64,000 nucleotides of DNA from Thalassobius sp034670005 (GCF_034670005.1 NZ_JAXMOH010000009.1:1-64000); one strand, 5' to 3'. Positions 44,594 to 53,961 are shown, numbered from the stretch's first letter. Numbers and translations are program-made. The notes: a model not told the origin generated them from the sequence alone.

Positions 44594-47440
44594 TTACTCC
44601 GCCGCCTCGGCGTAGTCTTCCATCGGCGGGCAGATACAGACCAGGTTGCGGTCGCCATAGGCGTTGTCGACCCGGTTCACCGGCGGCCAGTATTTATCGA
44701 CCCTAAAGGCCCCCGCCGGATAACAGCCCTGTTCGCGGCTATAGGGCCGGTCCCAGTCGCCGACCAGATCCTCAACCGTATGTGGCGCATTCTTCAACGG
44801 GTTGTTTTCCGCATCAATCCGGCCTTCTTCCACGTCGCGGATTTCTTCGCGGATCGACATCATCGCGTCGCAGAACCGGTCCAGTTCAGCCTTGGTTTCC
44901 GATTCCGTCGGTTCGATCATCAGCGTACCGGCGACAGGCCAGCTCATCGTCGGCGCATGGAATCCGTTATCCATCAACCGCTTGGCGATATCGTCAACGC
45001 TGATCCCGGCGCTTTCGTCATAAGGACGGGTGTCGATGATGCATTCATGCGCCACCCGGCCCGACGGCCCCTTGTACAGCACGTCAAACGCACCTTCCAA
45101 CCGCTTGGCGATATAATTGGCCGACAGAATGGCAACCCGGGTCGCCTGGGTCAGACCGTCACCGCCCATCATCAGGCAATAAGCCCAGCTGATCGCCAGA
45201 ATAGACGCCGACCCGTAAGGTGCGGCCGAAACCGGACCTTGTTCGCCGCCGGTCTCGGGATGGCCCGGCAAATGCGGCACCAGATGCGATTTCACCCCGA
45301 TCGGTCCCATGCCGGGACCGCCACCGCCATGCGGGATGGCAAAGGTCTTGTGCAGATTCAGGTGGCTGACATCGCCGCCCAGATCGCCGGGGCGCGACAA
45401 CCCCACCATCGCGTTCAGGTTGGCCCCGTCGATATAGACCTGGCCACCATGTTCATGGGTGATGGCACAGACTTCCTTCACCGTTTCCTCGAACACCCCA
45501 TGGGTTGACGGATAGGTGATCATGCAGCCCGCCAGAGTGTCGCGATACTGCGCCGCCTTTTCCAGAAAATCATTGAGGTCGATATCGCCGTTTTCCTTCG
45601 ATTTCACCGGAACAACTTTCCAACCGACCATATGCGCGCTGGCCGGGTTGGTGCCATGTGCGCTCATCGGGATCAGGCAGACATTGCGGTGCCCCTGCCC
45701 ATTGGCGCGGTGATAGGCGGCAATGGTCAGCAGACCGGCATATTCGCCCTGCGCGCCCGAATTTGGCTGCATCGAAAACGCGTCATAGCCGGTGATATCG
45801 CACAGCTTGGAACTCAGATCGCCAATCATCTCGTGATAGCCCTCGGCCTGATCGGCGGGCACGAAAGGATGGATGTCGCTGAATTCCGGCCAACTGATCG
45901 GGTCCATTTCGGCCGCCGCATTCAGCTTCATCGTGCAGGACCCCAGCGGGATCATCGCCCGGTCCAGCGCCAGATCGCGGTCGGCCAGACGGCGCATATA
46001 GCGCATCATCTCGGTCTCGGCCCGGTTCATGTGGAAAATTTTGTGTTGCAGGATATCCGTTTCCCGCAAGGACGGATCGGGCAGCCGCCAATCGCCCGCC
46101 CGGTCGTCAGCCCGATCAATGCCAAAGGCCCGCCAGACCGCTTCGATGGTTTCCGGCACCACCGCTTCGTCCAGCGTGATCCCCACCTTGGTCTTGCCCA
46201 CGGGACGCAGGTTTACACCCTCATCCACCGCCGATTTCAGCACCGCCTGCTGCAGCGGGCCGACCTCGACCGTGACGGTATCGAAGAAATTTTCCGGCTC
46301 GATCTTGAACCCGGCGTCTTCCAACCCCTGCACCAGCCGCACCGCTTTGCGGTGAATCCGCTGCGCGATGGCCTTCAGCCCCTTGGGGCCGTGGAATACC
46401 GCATACATCGACGCCATCACCGCCAGCAACGCCTGCGCGGTACACACGTTCGACGTCGCCTTTTCGCGGCGGATATGCTGTTCGCGGGTCTGCAACGCCA
46501 ACCGGTAGGCGCGGTTGCCGCGGGCATCGACCGACACCCCGACGATCCGACCCGGCATCGCCCGCTTGAAGGAATCGCGGCAGGCCATATAGGCCGCGTG
46601 CGGGCCGCCATAACCCAAGGGCACGCCGAAACGCTGGGTTGACCCCACGGCGATATCTGCGCCCATCGCGCCCGGTTCTTTCAACAGCACCAGCGCCATC
46701 GGATCAGCGATCACAATACCCACGGCCTTGGCGTCGTGCAGCGCCGCCATCTGGGCGGTGAAATCACGCACATGGCCATAGGTGCCGGGATATTGGAAAA
46801 TGGCACCAAACACCTTGTCGGCTTCCATCTCCTCGGGGGCGCCAACGATCACTTCGATATCCAGCGGCGCGGCGCGTGTCTTCATCACCGCGATATTCTG
46901 CGGATGGCAGTTTTCATCGACGAAAAACGCCTTTGCCTTCGATTTCGCCACCCGCTGCGCCATGGTCATCGCCTCGGCCGCCGCCGTCGCCTCGTCCAAT
47001 AGCGACGCATTGGCCACCTCCAGCCCGGTCAGGTCGCTGACCATGGTCTGATAGTTAAGCAGCGCTTCCAGACGGCCCTGCGAAATCTCCGGCTGATAGG
47101 GCGTATAAGCGGTGTACCAGGCCGGGTTCTCCAGAATGTTGCGCTGGATCGCAGGCGGCGTCACGGTGCCGTGATACCCCATGCCGATCAGGCTGTTGAG
47201 GACCTTGTTCCTGCCCGCCACTTCGCGCATCCGGCGCAGCATCTGGCGCTCTGACAGCGCCTGGCCAAATCCCAGCGGGACCTCGGCCCGGATCGCCCGG
47301 GGGACGGTCTGGTCGATCAGTTCGTCAAGATCCCGCACCCCAACCACCTGCAGCATCGCCGCCATTTCCTCGGGTGACGGGCCGATGTGACGGCGATTGG
47401 CAAAATCGTAAGGCAAATAATCGGTTGGCTGGAACGGCAT
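44594..47440 (-). CDS. gcvP: Glycine dehydrogenase (P-protein) of the glycine cleavage system
   Basis: This 948-residue PLP enzyme decarboxylates glycine and passes the aminomethyl group to lipoyl-GcvH. The PLP Lys is residue 698 in HLNLHKTFAIPHGGGGPGMG. The N-terminal half (RRHIGPSPEEMAAML) and the C-terminal half are both complete, as in single-chain P-proteins. The ATG at 47440 gives MPFQPTDYLPYDFANRRHIG; the in-frame extension to 47632 runs through a strong hairpin and is rejected. It follows gcvH after 107 bp. Confidence 0.97.
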   Translation of the reverse strand: MPFQPTDYLPYDFANRRHIGPSPEEMAAMLQVVGVRDLDELIDQTVPRAIRAEVPLGFGQALSERQMLRRMREVAGRNKVLNSLIGMGYHGTVTPPAIQRNILENPAWYTAYTPYQPEISQGRLEALLNYQTMVSDLTGLEVANASLLDEATAAAEAMTMAQRVAKSKAKAFFVDENCHPQNIAVMKTRAAPLDIEVIVGAPEEMEADKVFGAIFQYPGTYGHVRDFTAQMAALHDAKAVGIVIADPMALVLLKEPGAMGADIAVGSTQRFGVPLGYGGPHAAYMACRDSFKRAMPGRIVGVSVDARGNRAYRLALQTREQHIRREKATSNVCTAQALLAVMASMYAVFHGPKGLKAIAQRIHRKAVRLVQGLEDAGFKIEPENFFDTVTVEVGPLQQAVLKSAVDEGVNLRPVGKTKVGITLDEAVVPETIEAVWRAFGIDRADDRAGDWRLPDPSLRETDILQHKIFHMNRAETEMMRYMRRLADRDLALDRAMIPLGSCTMKLNAAAEMDPISWPEFSDIHPFVPADQAEGYHEMIGDLSSKLCDITGYDAFSMQPNSGAQGEYAGLLTIAAYHRANGQGHRNVCLIPMSAHGTNPASAHMVGWKVVPVKSKENGDIDLNDFLEKAAQYRDTLAGCMITYPSTHGVFEETVKEVCAITHEHGGQVYIDGANLNAMVGLSRPGDLGGDVSHLNLHKTFAIPHGGGGPGMGPIGVKSHLVPHLPGHPETGGEQGPVSAAPYGSASILAISWAYCLMMGGDGLTQATRVAILSANYIAKRLEGAFDVLYKGPSGRVAHECIIDTRPYDESAGISVDDIAKRLMDNGFHAPTMSWPVAGTLMIEPTESETKAELDRFCDAMMSIREEIRDVEEGRIDAENNPLKNAPHTVEDLVGDWDRPYSREQGCYPAGAFRVDKYWPPVNRVDNAYGDRNLVCICPPMEDYAEAAE

Positions 47441-47505
47441 CCCGGGGCTCCTCGCTTCGGCGCGTTTGCGTTTCATCTTGGCGGTAAATACCCCCGCCGG
47501 AGGCT

Positions 47506-47540
47506 GGGTCTGCGCGCCCCTCCGCGGGGCGCGCAGACCC
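47506..47540 (-). promoter_or_regulatory. 15-bp perfect intercistronic hairpin between gcvH and gcvP
   Basis: Positions 47506-47520 pair perfectly with 47526-47540 around a 5-nt loop. The stem is GC-rich with no T run after it, 7 nt past the gcvH stop. It may stabilise the gcvTH mRNA end or partly terminate before gcvP. Confidence 0.7.
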
Positions 47541-47547
47541 ATCACGC

Positions 47548-47907
47548 TTACTCGACCAGCGCGGTATAGGCGTCTTCGTCCATGTAATCGTCGATCACGG
47601 AAACATCGTCGACCTTGAGCTTGAAAAACCACGCCTCGCCCAGCGGGTCCTCGTTCACCTTGCCCGGTTCGTCGACGATCGCATCGTTCACCTCGACAAC
47701 CTCGCCATCGACTGGCGCAGTGATATCGCTCGCGGCCTTGACGCTTTCGATCACCACGATCTCGTCGCCCTTGGCGACCATCGTGCCCACCTCGGGCAGT
47801 TCCACGAACACCACGTCGCCCAGCGACGTGCTGGCATGTTCAGTGATGCCGACGACGATCAGATCGTCCTCGACCCGCAGCCATTCATGATCTTCGGTAA
47901 ATTTCAT
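47548..47907 (-). CDS. gcvH: Glycine cleavage system H protein
   Basis: This 119-residue lipoyl carrier has the lipoylated Lys57 in VVIESVKAASD, which shuttles the aminomethyl group between P- and T-proteins. It starts MKFTEDHEWLRVEDD at ATG 47907; the longer in-frame reading overlaps gcvT and is not real. It lies 31 bp after gcvT. Confidence 0.97.
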   Translation of the reverse strand: MKFTEDHEWLRVEDDLIVVGITEHASTSLGDVVFVELPEVGTMVAKGDEIVVIESVKAASDITAPVDGEVVEVNDAIVDEPGKVNEDPLGEAWFFKLKVDDVSVIDDYMDEDAYTALVE

Positions 47908-47938
47908 AGGCCAGTTCCTTTTCCCTGTAAGCCTGATT

Positions 47939-49063
47939 TTATCTTTTGAAACGCGCCGGCACGAAAGGCAGCGCCACCACTTCGACAGGCAGCCGTTTGC
48001 CGCGCACCTCGCCATAGATAACCGTACCGGGGGCAGCAAAAGCAATGGGGACATAGCCCATCGCCACCGGCCCCTCGACCGTTGGACCGAAACCGCCCGA
48101 TGTGATGCACCCGATCGGCGTTTCGCGGTCTTCTTCGGCAAACAGCTCCACCCCTTCACGCATCGGCGCGCGGCCCTGCGGCTTCAGCCCGACGCGGGCG
48201 CGCTCGGCACCGTTGTGCAATTCCGACAGGATGCGCGCGGCACCCGGGAAACCGCCTTCGCGGTCGCCGCCCGACCGGCGGATTTTCTGGATCGCCCAGT
48301 TCAGACCGGCCTCGATCGGGCTGGTGTTTTGATCAATATCGTGGCCATACAGGCACAGCCCGCCTTCCAGCCGCAGGCTGTCGCGGGCCCCCAGCCCGAT
48401 TGGCAGCACCCGTTCATCGGCCAGCAGCTTGCGCGCCAGCGCCTCGGCGGCATCGGCCAGGACCGAGATTTCATAGCCGTCTTCGCCAGTGTAGCCCGAG
48501 CGCGAAATCCAGCATTCGGCGCCTGCCAGTTCGACCGTCGCAACATCCATGAATTTCATATCCGCCACGACCGGATTCAGCGCGGCCAGCACCGCCTCGG
48601 CCTCGGGGCCCTGCAACGCCAGCAGCGCGCGGTCCTCGATCACCTGCAACGTCACATCGGCGGGCAGCCCGGCGCGCAGATGGGCGACATCGGCATCCTT
48701 GCAGGCGGCATTGACCACCATAAAGATGTGATCGCCGCGATTGGCGAACATCAGATCGTCCAGAATGCCGCCCTGATCATTGGTGAAAAAGCCATAGCGC
48801 TGGCGGTTCTCGCCCAGCCCTGCCGCGTTCACCGGCACCAGCGTTTCCAATGCCAGCGCCGCGGTCTCAAAATCCGCGCCGCGCAGGATCACCTGCCCCA
48901 TATGGCTGACATCGAACAGCCCGGCATGGGCACGGCAATGCAGATGCTCTTTCATCACCCCGGCGGGGTATTGCACCGGCATGTCATAACCCGCGAACGG
49001 CACCATCTTGCCGCCCAGTTCGCGGTGCAACCCGTCCAATGGCAGGGATTTCAAATCGCTCAT
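47939..49063 (-). CDS. gcvT: Aminomethyltransferase (T-protein) of the glycine cleavage system
   Basis: This 374-residue folate-dependent enzyme releases ammonia and makes methylene-THF. Visible features are MVPFAGYDMPVQYPAG, HAGLFDVSHMGQVIL, the folate-site Asp region ending GILDDLMFAN, and GARDSLRLEGGLCLYGHDI. It is the first gene of gcvTHP, behind the glycine riboswitch. Confidence 0.96.
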   Translation of the reverse strand: MSDLKSLPLDGLHRELGGKMVPFAGYDMPVQYPAGVMKEHLHCRAHAGLFDVSHMGQVILRGADFETAALALETLVPVNAAGLGENRQRYGFFTNDQGGILDDLMFANRGDHIFMVVNAACKDADVAHLRAGLPADVTLQVIEDRALLALQGPEAEAVLAALNPVVADMKFMDVATVELAGAECWISRSGYTGEDGYEISVLADAAEALARKLLADERVLPIGLGARDSLRLEGGLCLYGHDIDQNTSPIEAGLNWAIQKIRRSGGDREGGFPGAARILSELHNGAERARVGLKPQGRAPMREGVELFAEEDRETPIGCITSGGFGPTVEGPVAMGYVPIAFAAPGTVIYGEVRGKRLPVEVVALPFVPARFKR

Positions 49064-49149
49064 AGCCGCTCCGATCCTTGGTTAACCGGTGTGGCAATGC
49101 AAACCCCGTCCGGCATCAATCCGACGCGGCCATCAGGCCACGTTCTTCG

Positions 49150-49305
49150 ATGCCCCCTCTGTCCCTTTGCCTGAGATCGCTATCCCTTCGGCGGACGCAT
49201 CTCTGCGCCTCTCTCCAGAGTGTTTCACCCGATCGGTCCCTTGGGCCTGAGAGTTTCCGGGGGCGGTTGCTCCTTCGGCACCGGCTAAGCCGGTTCTCCC
49301 GATCG
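49150..49305 (-). promoter_or_regulatory. Tandem glycine riboswitch upstream of gcvT
   Basis: On the minus strand two glycine aptamers are visible. The first (about 49301-49233) contains CGGGAGA..., GCCGAAGGAGCAA and AACTCTCAGGC. The second (about 49230-49152) contains GGTGAAACACTCTGGAGAG, GCCGAAGGGA and ATCTCAGGCAAAGGGACAGA. The two share a short linker, the standard tandem design that turns on gcv expression when glycine is abundant. The expression platform should lie at 49064-49150. Nothing clear is seen at 49310-49453. Confidence 0.93.
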
Positions 49306-49453
49306 ATAACTCGTGATTAGCCGAGTCGCCTACATTCGGCAAGTGGTCGTTTTCCGGCAACGTCATTCAATAACGCACCCGCACATGCGGCGTTTGCGGC
49401 ACGTCAGACGGCAGTCGACCGAAGGTTAAACAGTGCAACGAAAAGCCCGGACG

Positions 49454-49906
49454 TCACTTTCCCTGTTGGCAGGTGATCGACGACATAATCTGTAAAAGCT
49501 CATCATTGCCACAGACCAGAGCATTCAGCGTGATCATGTCGAGATGGCTGTAAAAAGCCTCAGCAGCATCGGCGATGGCCAGTTTCAGACGGCAGGCCTC
49601 GATCAACGGACAGGTGTTGTCGACATCGGCGAAACACTCGGCCAGCGGCACAGAAGCCTCAAGATTACGGAACACTTCGCCAATTGATATTTCCTCGGCT
49701 TTGCGCGCCAAGGTGATACCGCCATTGCGGCCGCGTTGCGTATATAGATAGCCCAACTGGCCCAGCTGATTGATGACCTGTGCCAAATGGTTTTCCGACG
49801 TATTGCACCGTTCAGCGATTTCCGACTTGGTCACCAGCCGCTCGATGTGAGCCGAACAATACATCAAGACCCGGATCGCGATATTGGTCCGTTTCGTAAT
49901 ACGCAA
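49454..49906 (-). CDS. Rrf2-family iron-sulfur transcription regulator (NsrR/RirA-like)
   Basis: This 150-residue protein has a winged-helix N-terminus (RITKRTNIAIRVLMYCSAH, then TSENHLAQVINQLGQLGYL, RGRNGGITLARK). Three cysteines follow in CFADVDNTCPLIEAC (spacing C-x7-C-x5-C) that would ligate an Fe-S cluster. It is NsrR-like in the DNA-binding part, while the cysteine spacing recalls RirA. I take the TTG at 49906, because GGGGGAG lies 6 nt upstream and it gives the usual start MRITKRTN. ATGs at 49945 and 50026 would add 13 and 40 atypical residues. It is divergent from the broken cyclotransferase-like gene. Confidence 0.85.
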   Translation of the reverse strand: MRITKRTNIAIRVLMYCSAHIERLVTKSEIAERCNTSENHLAQVINQLGQLGYLYTQRGRNGGITLARKAEEISIGEVFRNLEASVPLAECFADVDNTCPLIEACRLKLAIADAAEAFYSHLDMITLNALVCGNDELLQIMSSITCQQGK

Positions 49907-50046
49907 GCGATACTCCCCCTCCGTGGTACATCTTCGTGTGTCCATCAGAGCTAAATTATTTGGTCTAGGTAATCCGACGACCATCTCCCCGGCCCCATTT
50001 AGATGGCACAGATTGAATTTGATCAATAAATGAATACCCTATCGGC

Positions 50047-50660
50047 ATGACAAATGCATTTTTCTTCGGATACGGTTCACTTGTTAATCGTAAAACACAC
50101 GCCTACGGAGAGGCGCACCGCGCCCGCGCCACCGGATGGCGACGCATCTGGCGCCATACGGCGCTGCGTCCTGTCGCTTTTTTGACAGCCATACCCGATC
50201 CGTCGACCCGAATCGACGGATTGATTGCCGGGGTTCCGAATGGCGATTGGCGGGCGCTGGACGCGCGCGAACATGCCTATGACATGACCGGGTCGATCTG
50301 ACCGATCTCGACGACCACCCGCTGCCCTTCACGCCAAAGGCGGCGATCTATTCCATCCCGGCAGGCAAACATGGTGCCCCCACAATGGCGCATCCCATCC
50401 TGCTCAGTTATCTTGATGTGGTGGTGCAGGGCTATCATCAGGAATTCGGCGAACAGGGCGTGACCCGGTTTTTCCAGACCACCGACGGCTGGGACGCCCC
50501 GATTCTGGATGATCGCAAACAACCGCATTATCCGCGACATCAGACCCTGGCGCGGCCTGAAACCCGGCTGGTCGACCGGATGCTTGATGATATAGGTGCC
50601 CGTCTGGTGCCGCTCACCCCGGCCCATTCCGAAGCGCTGCACAGAACCCGCGACAACTGA
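50047..50660 (+). pseudogene. Gamma-glutamylcyclotransferase-like gene broken by a 5-bp duplication
   Basis: The first frame (50047-50301) encodes MTNAFFFGYGSLVNRKTHAY, with the YGSL substrate loop, and the expected catalytic Glu75 in DAREHAYD. It then shifts out of frame. The rest continues in another frame (to 50660): DLTDLDDHPLPF, PILLSYLDVVVQGYHQEFGE and ARPETRLVDRMLDDIGARLV. The break is a tandem ATGAC at 50279-50288. Removing one copy restores REHAYDRVDLTDL. The enzyme family forms 5-oxoproline from gamma-glutamyl peptides. The gene is either dead or reversibly switched by slippage. Confidence 0.85.
50279..50288 (+). repeat. ATGAC tandem duplication that breaks the reading frame
   Basis: Two adjacent copies of ATGAC (50279-50283 and 50284-50288) lie exactly at the frame break. 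One copy fewer gives a continuous frame. A tandem repeat of this kind can expand or contract by strand slippage. Confidence 0.9.
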
Positions 50661-50889
50661 CCCCGCCCGAAAGGAGGCATTGCGAACATCCTTTTTCATC
50701 TGGAAACCGCCAAAGCCTCCGTTCCGCCCTTCGAAAGACCGTCCGCCTCTCCTTTCGCCGCCCGCCCCATACCTATTACCGGGTCAACCGGACCACTCTC
50801 CTACCGTTGTAGTACCTGAGAAGTCGGCATTTGGTCTGCATTGCCAAATCGTCCGGTGAACGGAAACGAAGCGAAAGGGACGAAGACCA

Positions 50890-51387
50890 ATGCCGCATGT
50901 GGCTAAACTGGAAAGCGCCCTGAGTGGGGGAAGCATGGACAAACCTAAGACGATGACACAAATTATTCGCAAGCGCCGACTGCATGCGATGTCACCTGAC
51001 GAAATGGCACGCAAAGCCTGCAAGGTCATGAACAACCGCAAAATGGGCGCCCTCCCGGTGATCGACGAAGATGGCAAGCTGCTCGGCATGATCAGCGAAC
51101 GCGATATCGTCCGCCGCTGTATCGGTGAACGCCGCCGCACCGCGACCACCCCGATCAGCGAAGTGATGACGGAAAACCCGGTCTTTGCCGACCCCGACGA
51201 CTCCGTCATGGTCGCCATGGCCAAGATGATGCAGAACCATATTCGCCATCTTCCGGTGGTTGAGGACGGCCGGGTCGTGGGCTGCGTTTCAATCCGCGAA
51301 CTGATCCACGAACTCAGCTACATGGCAATGAAAAACCTCGGGATCGTTGACGCCAGCCTTCAGCGCCTGGAACCCGAACCCGCCTGA
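50890..51387 (+). CDS. CBS domain pair protein
   Basis: This 165-residue cytosolic protein is made of two CBS motifs (about 35-90, MNNRKMGALPVIDEDGKLLG; about 95-150, MQNHIRHLPVVEDGRVVGCV). Such modules bind adenosyl nucleotides and regulate partner proteins; no partner is encoded next to it. The ATG at 50890 is used; an ATG at 50935 behind GGGGGA is equally possible. A 229-bp stretch upstream holds no credible gene. Confidence 0.87.
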   Translation: MPHVAKLESALSGGSMDKPKTMTQIIRKRRLHAMSPDEMARKACKVMNNRKMGALPVIDEDGKLLGMISERDIVRRCIGERRRTATTPISEVMTENPVFADPDDSVMVAMAKMMQNHIRHLPVVEDGRVVGCVSIRELIHELSYMAMKNLGIVDASLQRLEPEPA

Positions 51388-51500
51388 GCGGCGACACTGC
51401 CAATCCTGCCGATTTTCGAGTTCGGCTTTGGTGTGGCGATGTGCGGCCCTAGCCCCCGTTTCGGTCGCGCATCCGCTTTAAGCCAGCGCCGAAGAAAGGA

Positions 51501-51532
51501 AAGCCCCGTATCCTCCCAGGGATGCGGGGCTT
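51501..51532. terminator. Shared terminator between the CBS gene and gltX
   Basis: A 13-bp stem with one wobble pair (51501-51513 with 51520-51532) and a TCCCAG loop lies between convergent genes, with AGGAAA and TTCT flanks. Confidence 0.7.
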
Positions 51533-51556
51533 CTCCGTGCTACATGTCTATCCGGC

Positions 51557-52879
51557 TCAGCCGCGGGCGCGCACCACCTGCAACAACGGCATCACGCTGG
51601 CCATATCGGGGCCGTGACCCTGTCCGGTCAGCGCCTTTCTCAGCGGCATGAACAATCCCTTGCCCTTGCGCCCGGTCGCGGCCTTGACCTCGGCTGTCCA
51701 CTTGCCCCAGGTGTCGCCGTCGAACGGCCCCTCCGGCAGCAGTTCCATCGCCTGAGCGATGAAATCACGGTCCTCATCTTCGATCACCGGTTCGGCGCCA
51801 TCGCGGAACAGCTCCCACCATGTTTTCAGATCGGCGCGGATCGTGATGTTATCCTTGCACACCGCCCAGAATTGTTCAGCCAGATCGGCAGGCACGCCCA
51901 ACGCCGCGATTTCGTCTTTCACCGCATCGAACGGCAGCGATTGCAGATGATGCGCCGTCAGCGGGAACAGGTCCTTTTCGTCGAACTTCGTGGGCGCCGC
52001 GCCGAACCGCGTAATATCGAAACCCTCGATCAGCTCATCCATCGACCCGCGCAACTCAACCGGATCGGACGATCCCAGCCGCGCCATCAGGCTCAGCAGC
52101 GCCATCGGCTCCACCCCCTGTTCGCGCAGATCCTTGATCGCCAAAGCCCCCAGACGTTTCGACAGCGCCTCGCCCTGCGGCCCGGTCAGCAGCGAATGAT
52201 GCGCAAATTCCGGCACCGTGCCGCCCAGCGCCCGGATGATCTGAATCTGGGTGGCGGTATTGGTCACGTGGTCGGACCCGCGCACCACGTTGGTCACGCC
52301 CATTTCGGTGTCGTCCACAACCGACGCGATGGTATAAAGAACCTGACCATCGGCCCGGATCAGCACCGGGTCGGACACGCTGGCCGCATCAATGGAAATA
52401 TCGCCCAGAATGCCATCTTTCCATTCAATCCGCTCGTGATCCAGCTTGAAGCGCCAGTACCCGCCGCGTTCCGCGCGCAGCTTGGCTTTTTCGTCTTCCG
52501 ACAACTCCAGCGCAGCGCGGTCATAGACCGGCGGTTTGCCCATATTGAGCTGCTTCTTGCGCTTCAGGTCCAGCTCGACCGGGGTTTCGAAACATTCATA
52601 GAACCGGCCCATATCGCGCAGACGATCTGCCGCCTCGGCATAGCGGTCCAGCCGCGCCGATTGCTGTTCGATCCGGTCCCAGCCGATCCCCAGCCATTCC
52701 AGATCGCGCTGAATCTGGTCGATATATTCCTGTTTCGACCGTTCGGCATCGGTGTCGTCGATCCGCAGGATGAACGTCCCGCCCGACTTGCGGGCAATCA
52801 GGTAATTCATCAGCGCGGTGCGCAGGTTGCCGACATGGATATAGCCGGTCGGCGATGGGGCGAAACGGGTGGTGGTCAT
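51557..52879 (-). CDS. gltX: Glutamate--tRNA ligase
   Basis: This 440-residue class I synthetase has the HIGH-type motif in FAPSPTGYIHVGNLRTALMN and the KMSKS-type motif ALSKRLGAL, with LRIDDTDAERSKQEY typical of GluRS. It charges glutamate on tRNA-Glu, and in some alphaproteobacteria also on tRNA-Gln. The ATG at 52879 starts MTTTRFAPSPTG; an in-frame extension to 53155 overlaps the next gene and is rejected. Alphaproteobacteria often carry two gltX genes, so a paralogue may exist elsewhere. Confidence 0.95.
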   Translation of the reverse strand: MTTTRFAPSPTGYIHVGNLRTALMNYLIARKSGGTFILRIDDTDAERSKQEYIDQIQRDLEWLGIGWDRIEQQSARLDRYAEAADRLRDMGRFYECFETPVELDLKRKKQLNMGKPPVYDRAALELSEDEKAKLRAERGGYWRFKLDHERIEWKDGILGDISIDAASVSDPVLIRADGQVLYTIASVVDDTEMGVTNVVRGSDHVTNTATQIQIIRALGGTVPEFAHHSLLTGPQGEALSKRLGALAIKDLREQGVEPMALLSLMARLGSSDPVELRGSMDELIEGFDITRFGAAPTKFDEKDLFPLTAHHLQSLPFDAVKDEIAALGVPADLAEQFWAVCKDNITIRADLKTWWELFRDGAEPVIEDEDRDFIAQAMELLPEGPFDGDTWGKWTAEVKAATGRKGKGLFMPLRKALTGQGHGPDMASVMPLLQVVRARG

Positions 52880-53037
52880 GCATGATCTCCTGTTGCCGGA
52901 CCCCATGTCACAGCTACGGGGTTTTGTCCAGAATGCGCACCGCGCAGCGCGTCGTTCACATAATCGTGAAATCCGTGACCGCGACCGCCGTCGCACTAAT
53001 ATCCCGGGCAGGAAACCAACCAGCAGGAGAAACGCCA

Positions 53038-53961
53038 ATGACGACTTCTCGACTGACCCGCCGCGCCATGCTGGCAGCGACCGCTTCGCTGCCTCTGGGG
53101 GCTGCCCTGTCGACCCCTCTGAGCGCCGCCGCCGCCATGCTGGGCGCCGCGCCACCCCGGTTCAACCGCTTCACCCTCGGCGGGTTCGAAGTCACGACCC
53201 TGCTGGCCGGCACCCGCACGGTACCCGAACCGCAAAAAATCTTCGGCCTGAATGTCAGCGATCAGGAATTCGCGGATGTTTCCGCCGCCAACCTGATCCC
53301 CGCCGACAAGGCGCAGTTTTTCTTCACCCCGACCGTGGTCAATACCGGGTCGGAACTGATCCTGTTCGACACCGGGCTGAACCCGGCGGGCATTACCGAC
53401 GCGCTGAACGCGGCAGGCCACAGCCCGGATCAGATCGACAAGGTGGTCATTACCCATATGCACGGCGACCATATCGGCGGGCTGCGGGGCGAAACCGGCG
53501 ACACCTTCGCCAATGCCAGCTATGTCACCGGCGCGGTCGAATTCGACGCCTGGTCCAAGATGGAAAACGAAGGGTTCGAAACCAAGGTCCGCCCGCTGGC
53601 CGACCGCATGACCATGCTCGACGATGGCGGCAGCGTCACCGGCGGCATCACCGCGATGGCCGCCTTCGGCCACACCCCAGGGCACATGGCCTACCGTCTG
53701 GAAAGCGAAGGCAAACAGCTACTGCTGGCGGTCGATTTCGCCAACCACTATGTCTGGTCGCTGGCCCATCCCGACTGGGAGGTCCGCTTTGACAACGACA
53801 AGACCGCCGCAGCCGTCACCCGGCGCAAAATCCTCGCCATGCTGGCCGCCGACAAGGTCCCCTTCGTCGGCTATCACATGCCGTTCCCGGGGCTTGGCTA
53901 TGTCGAACCGCGCGACGAGGGCTACAAATACCTCGCCGCAAGCTATCAGCACATGCTCTGA
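53038..53961 (+). CDS. Tat-exported metallo-beta-lactamase-fold hydrolase
   Basis: This 307-residue protein has a twin-arginine leader (SRLTRRAMLAATASLPLGAA, RR at 8-9). The MBL zinc motif HMHGDH lies at 140-145, with further ligands in GHTPGHMAYRL and VDFANHY. It is probably a periplasmic hydrolase; the substrate (ester, lactone or other) is not known. AGGAGA lies at 53025-53030 ahead of the ATG. It stands between gltX (divergent) and a PfkB-type kinase. Confidence 0.9.
   Translation: MTTSRLTRRAMLAATASLPLGAALSTPLSAAAAMLGAAPPRFNRFTLGGFEVTTLLAGTRTVPEPQKIFGLNVSDQEFADVSAANLIPADKAQFFFTPTVVNTGSELILFDTGLNPAGITDALNAAGHSPDQIDKVVITHMHGDHIGGLRGETGDTFANASYVTGAVEFDAWSKMENEGFETKVRPLADRMTMLDDGGSVTGGITAMAAFGHTPGHMAYRLESEGKQLLLAVDFANHYVWSLAHPDWEVRFDNDKTAAAVTRRKILAMLAADKVPFVGYHMPFPGLGYVEPRDEGYKYLAASYQHML

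Noticed and set aside
50596..50859. 87-codon plus-strand frame with AGGAGG near 50672
   Set aside because: It is low-complexity Pro-rich sequence overlapping the broken cyclotransferase gene. The good ribosome-like sequence is not followed by a convincing start.
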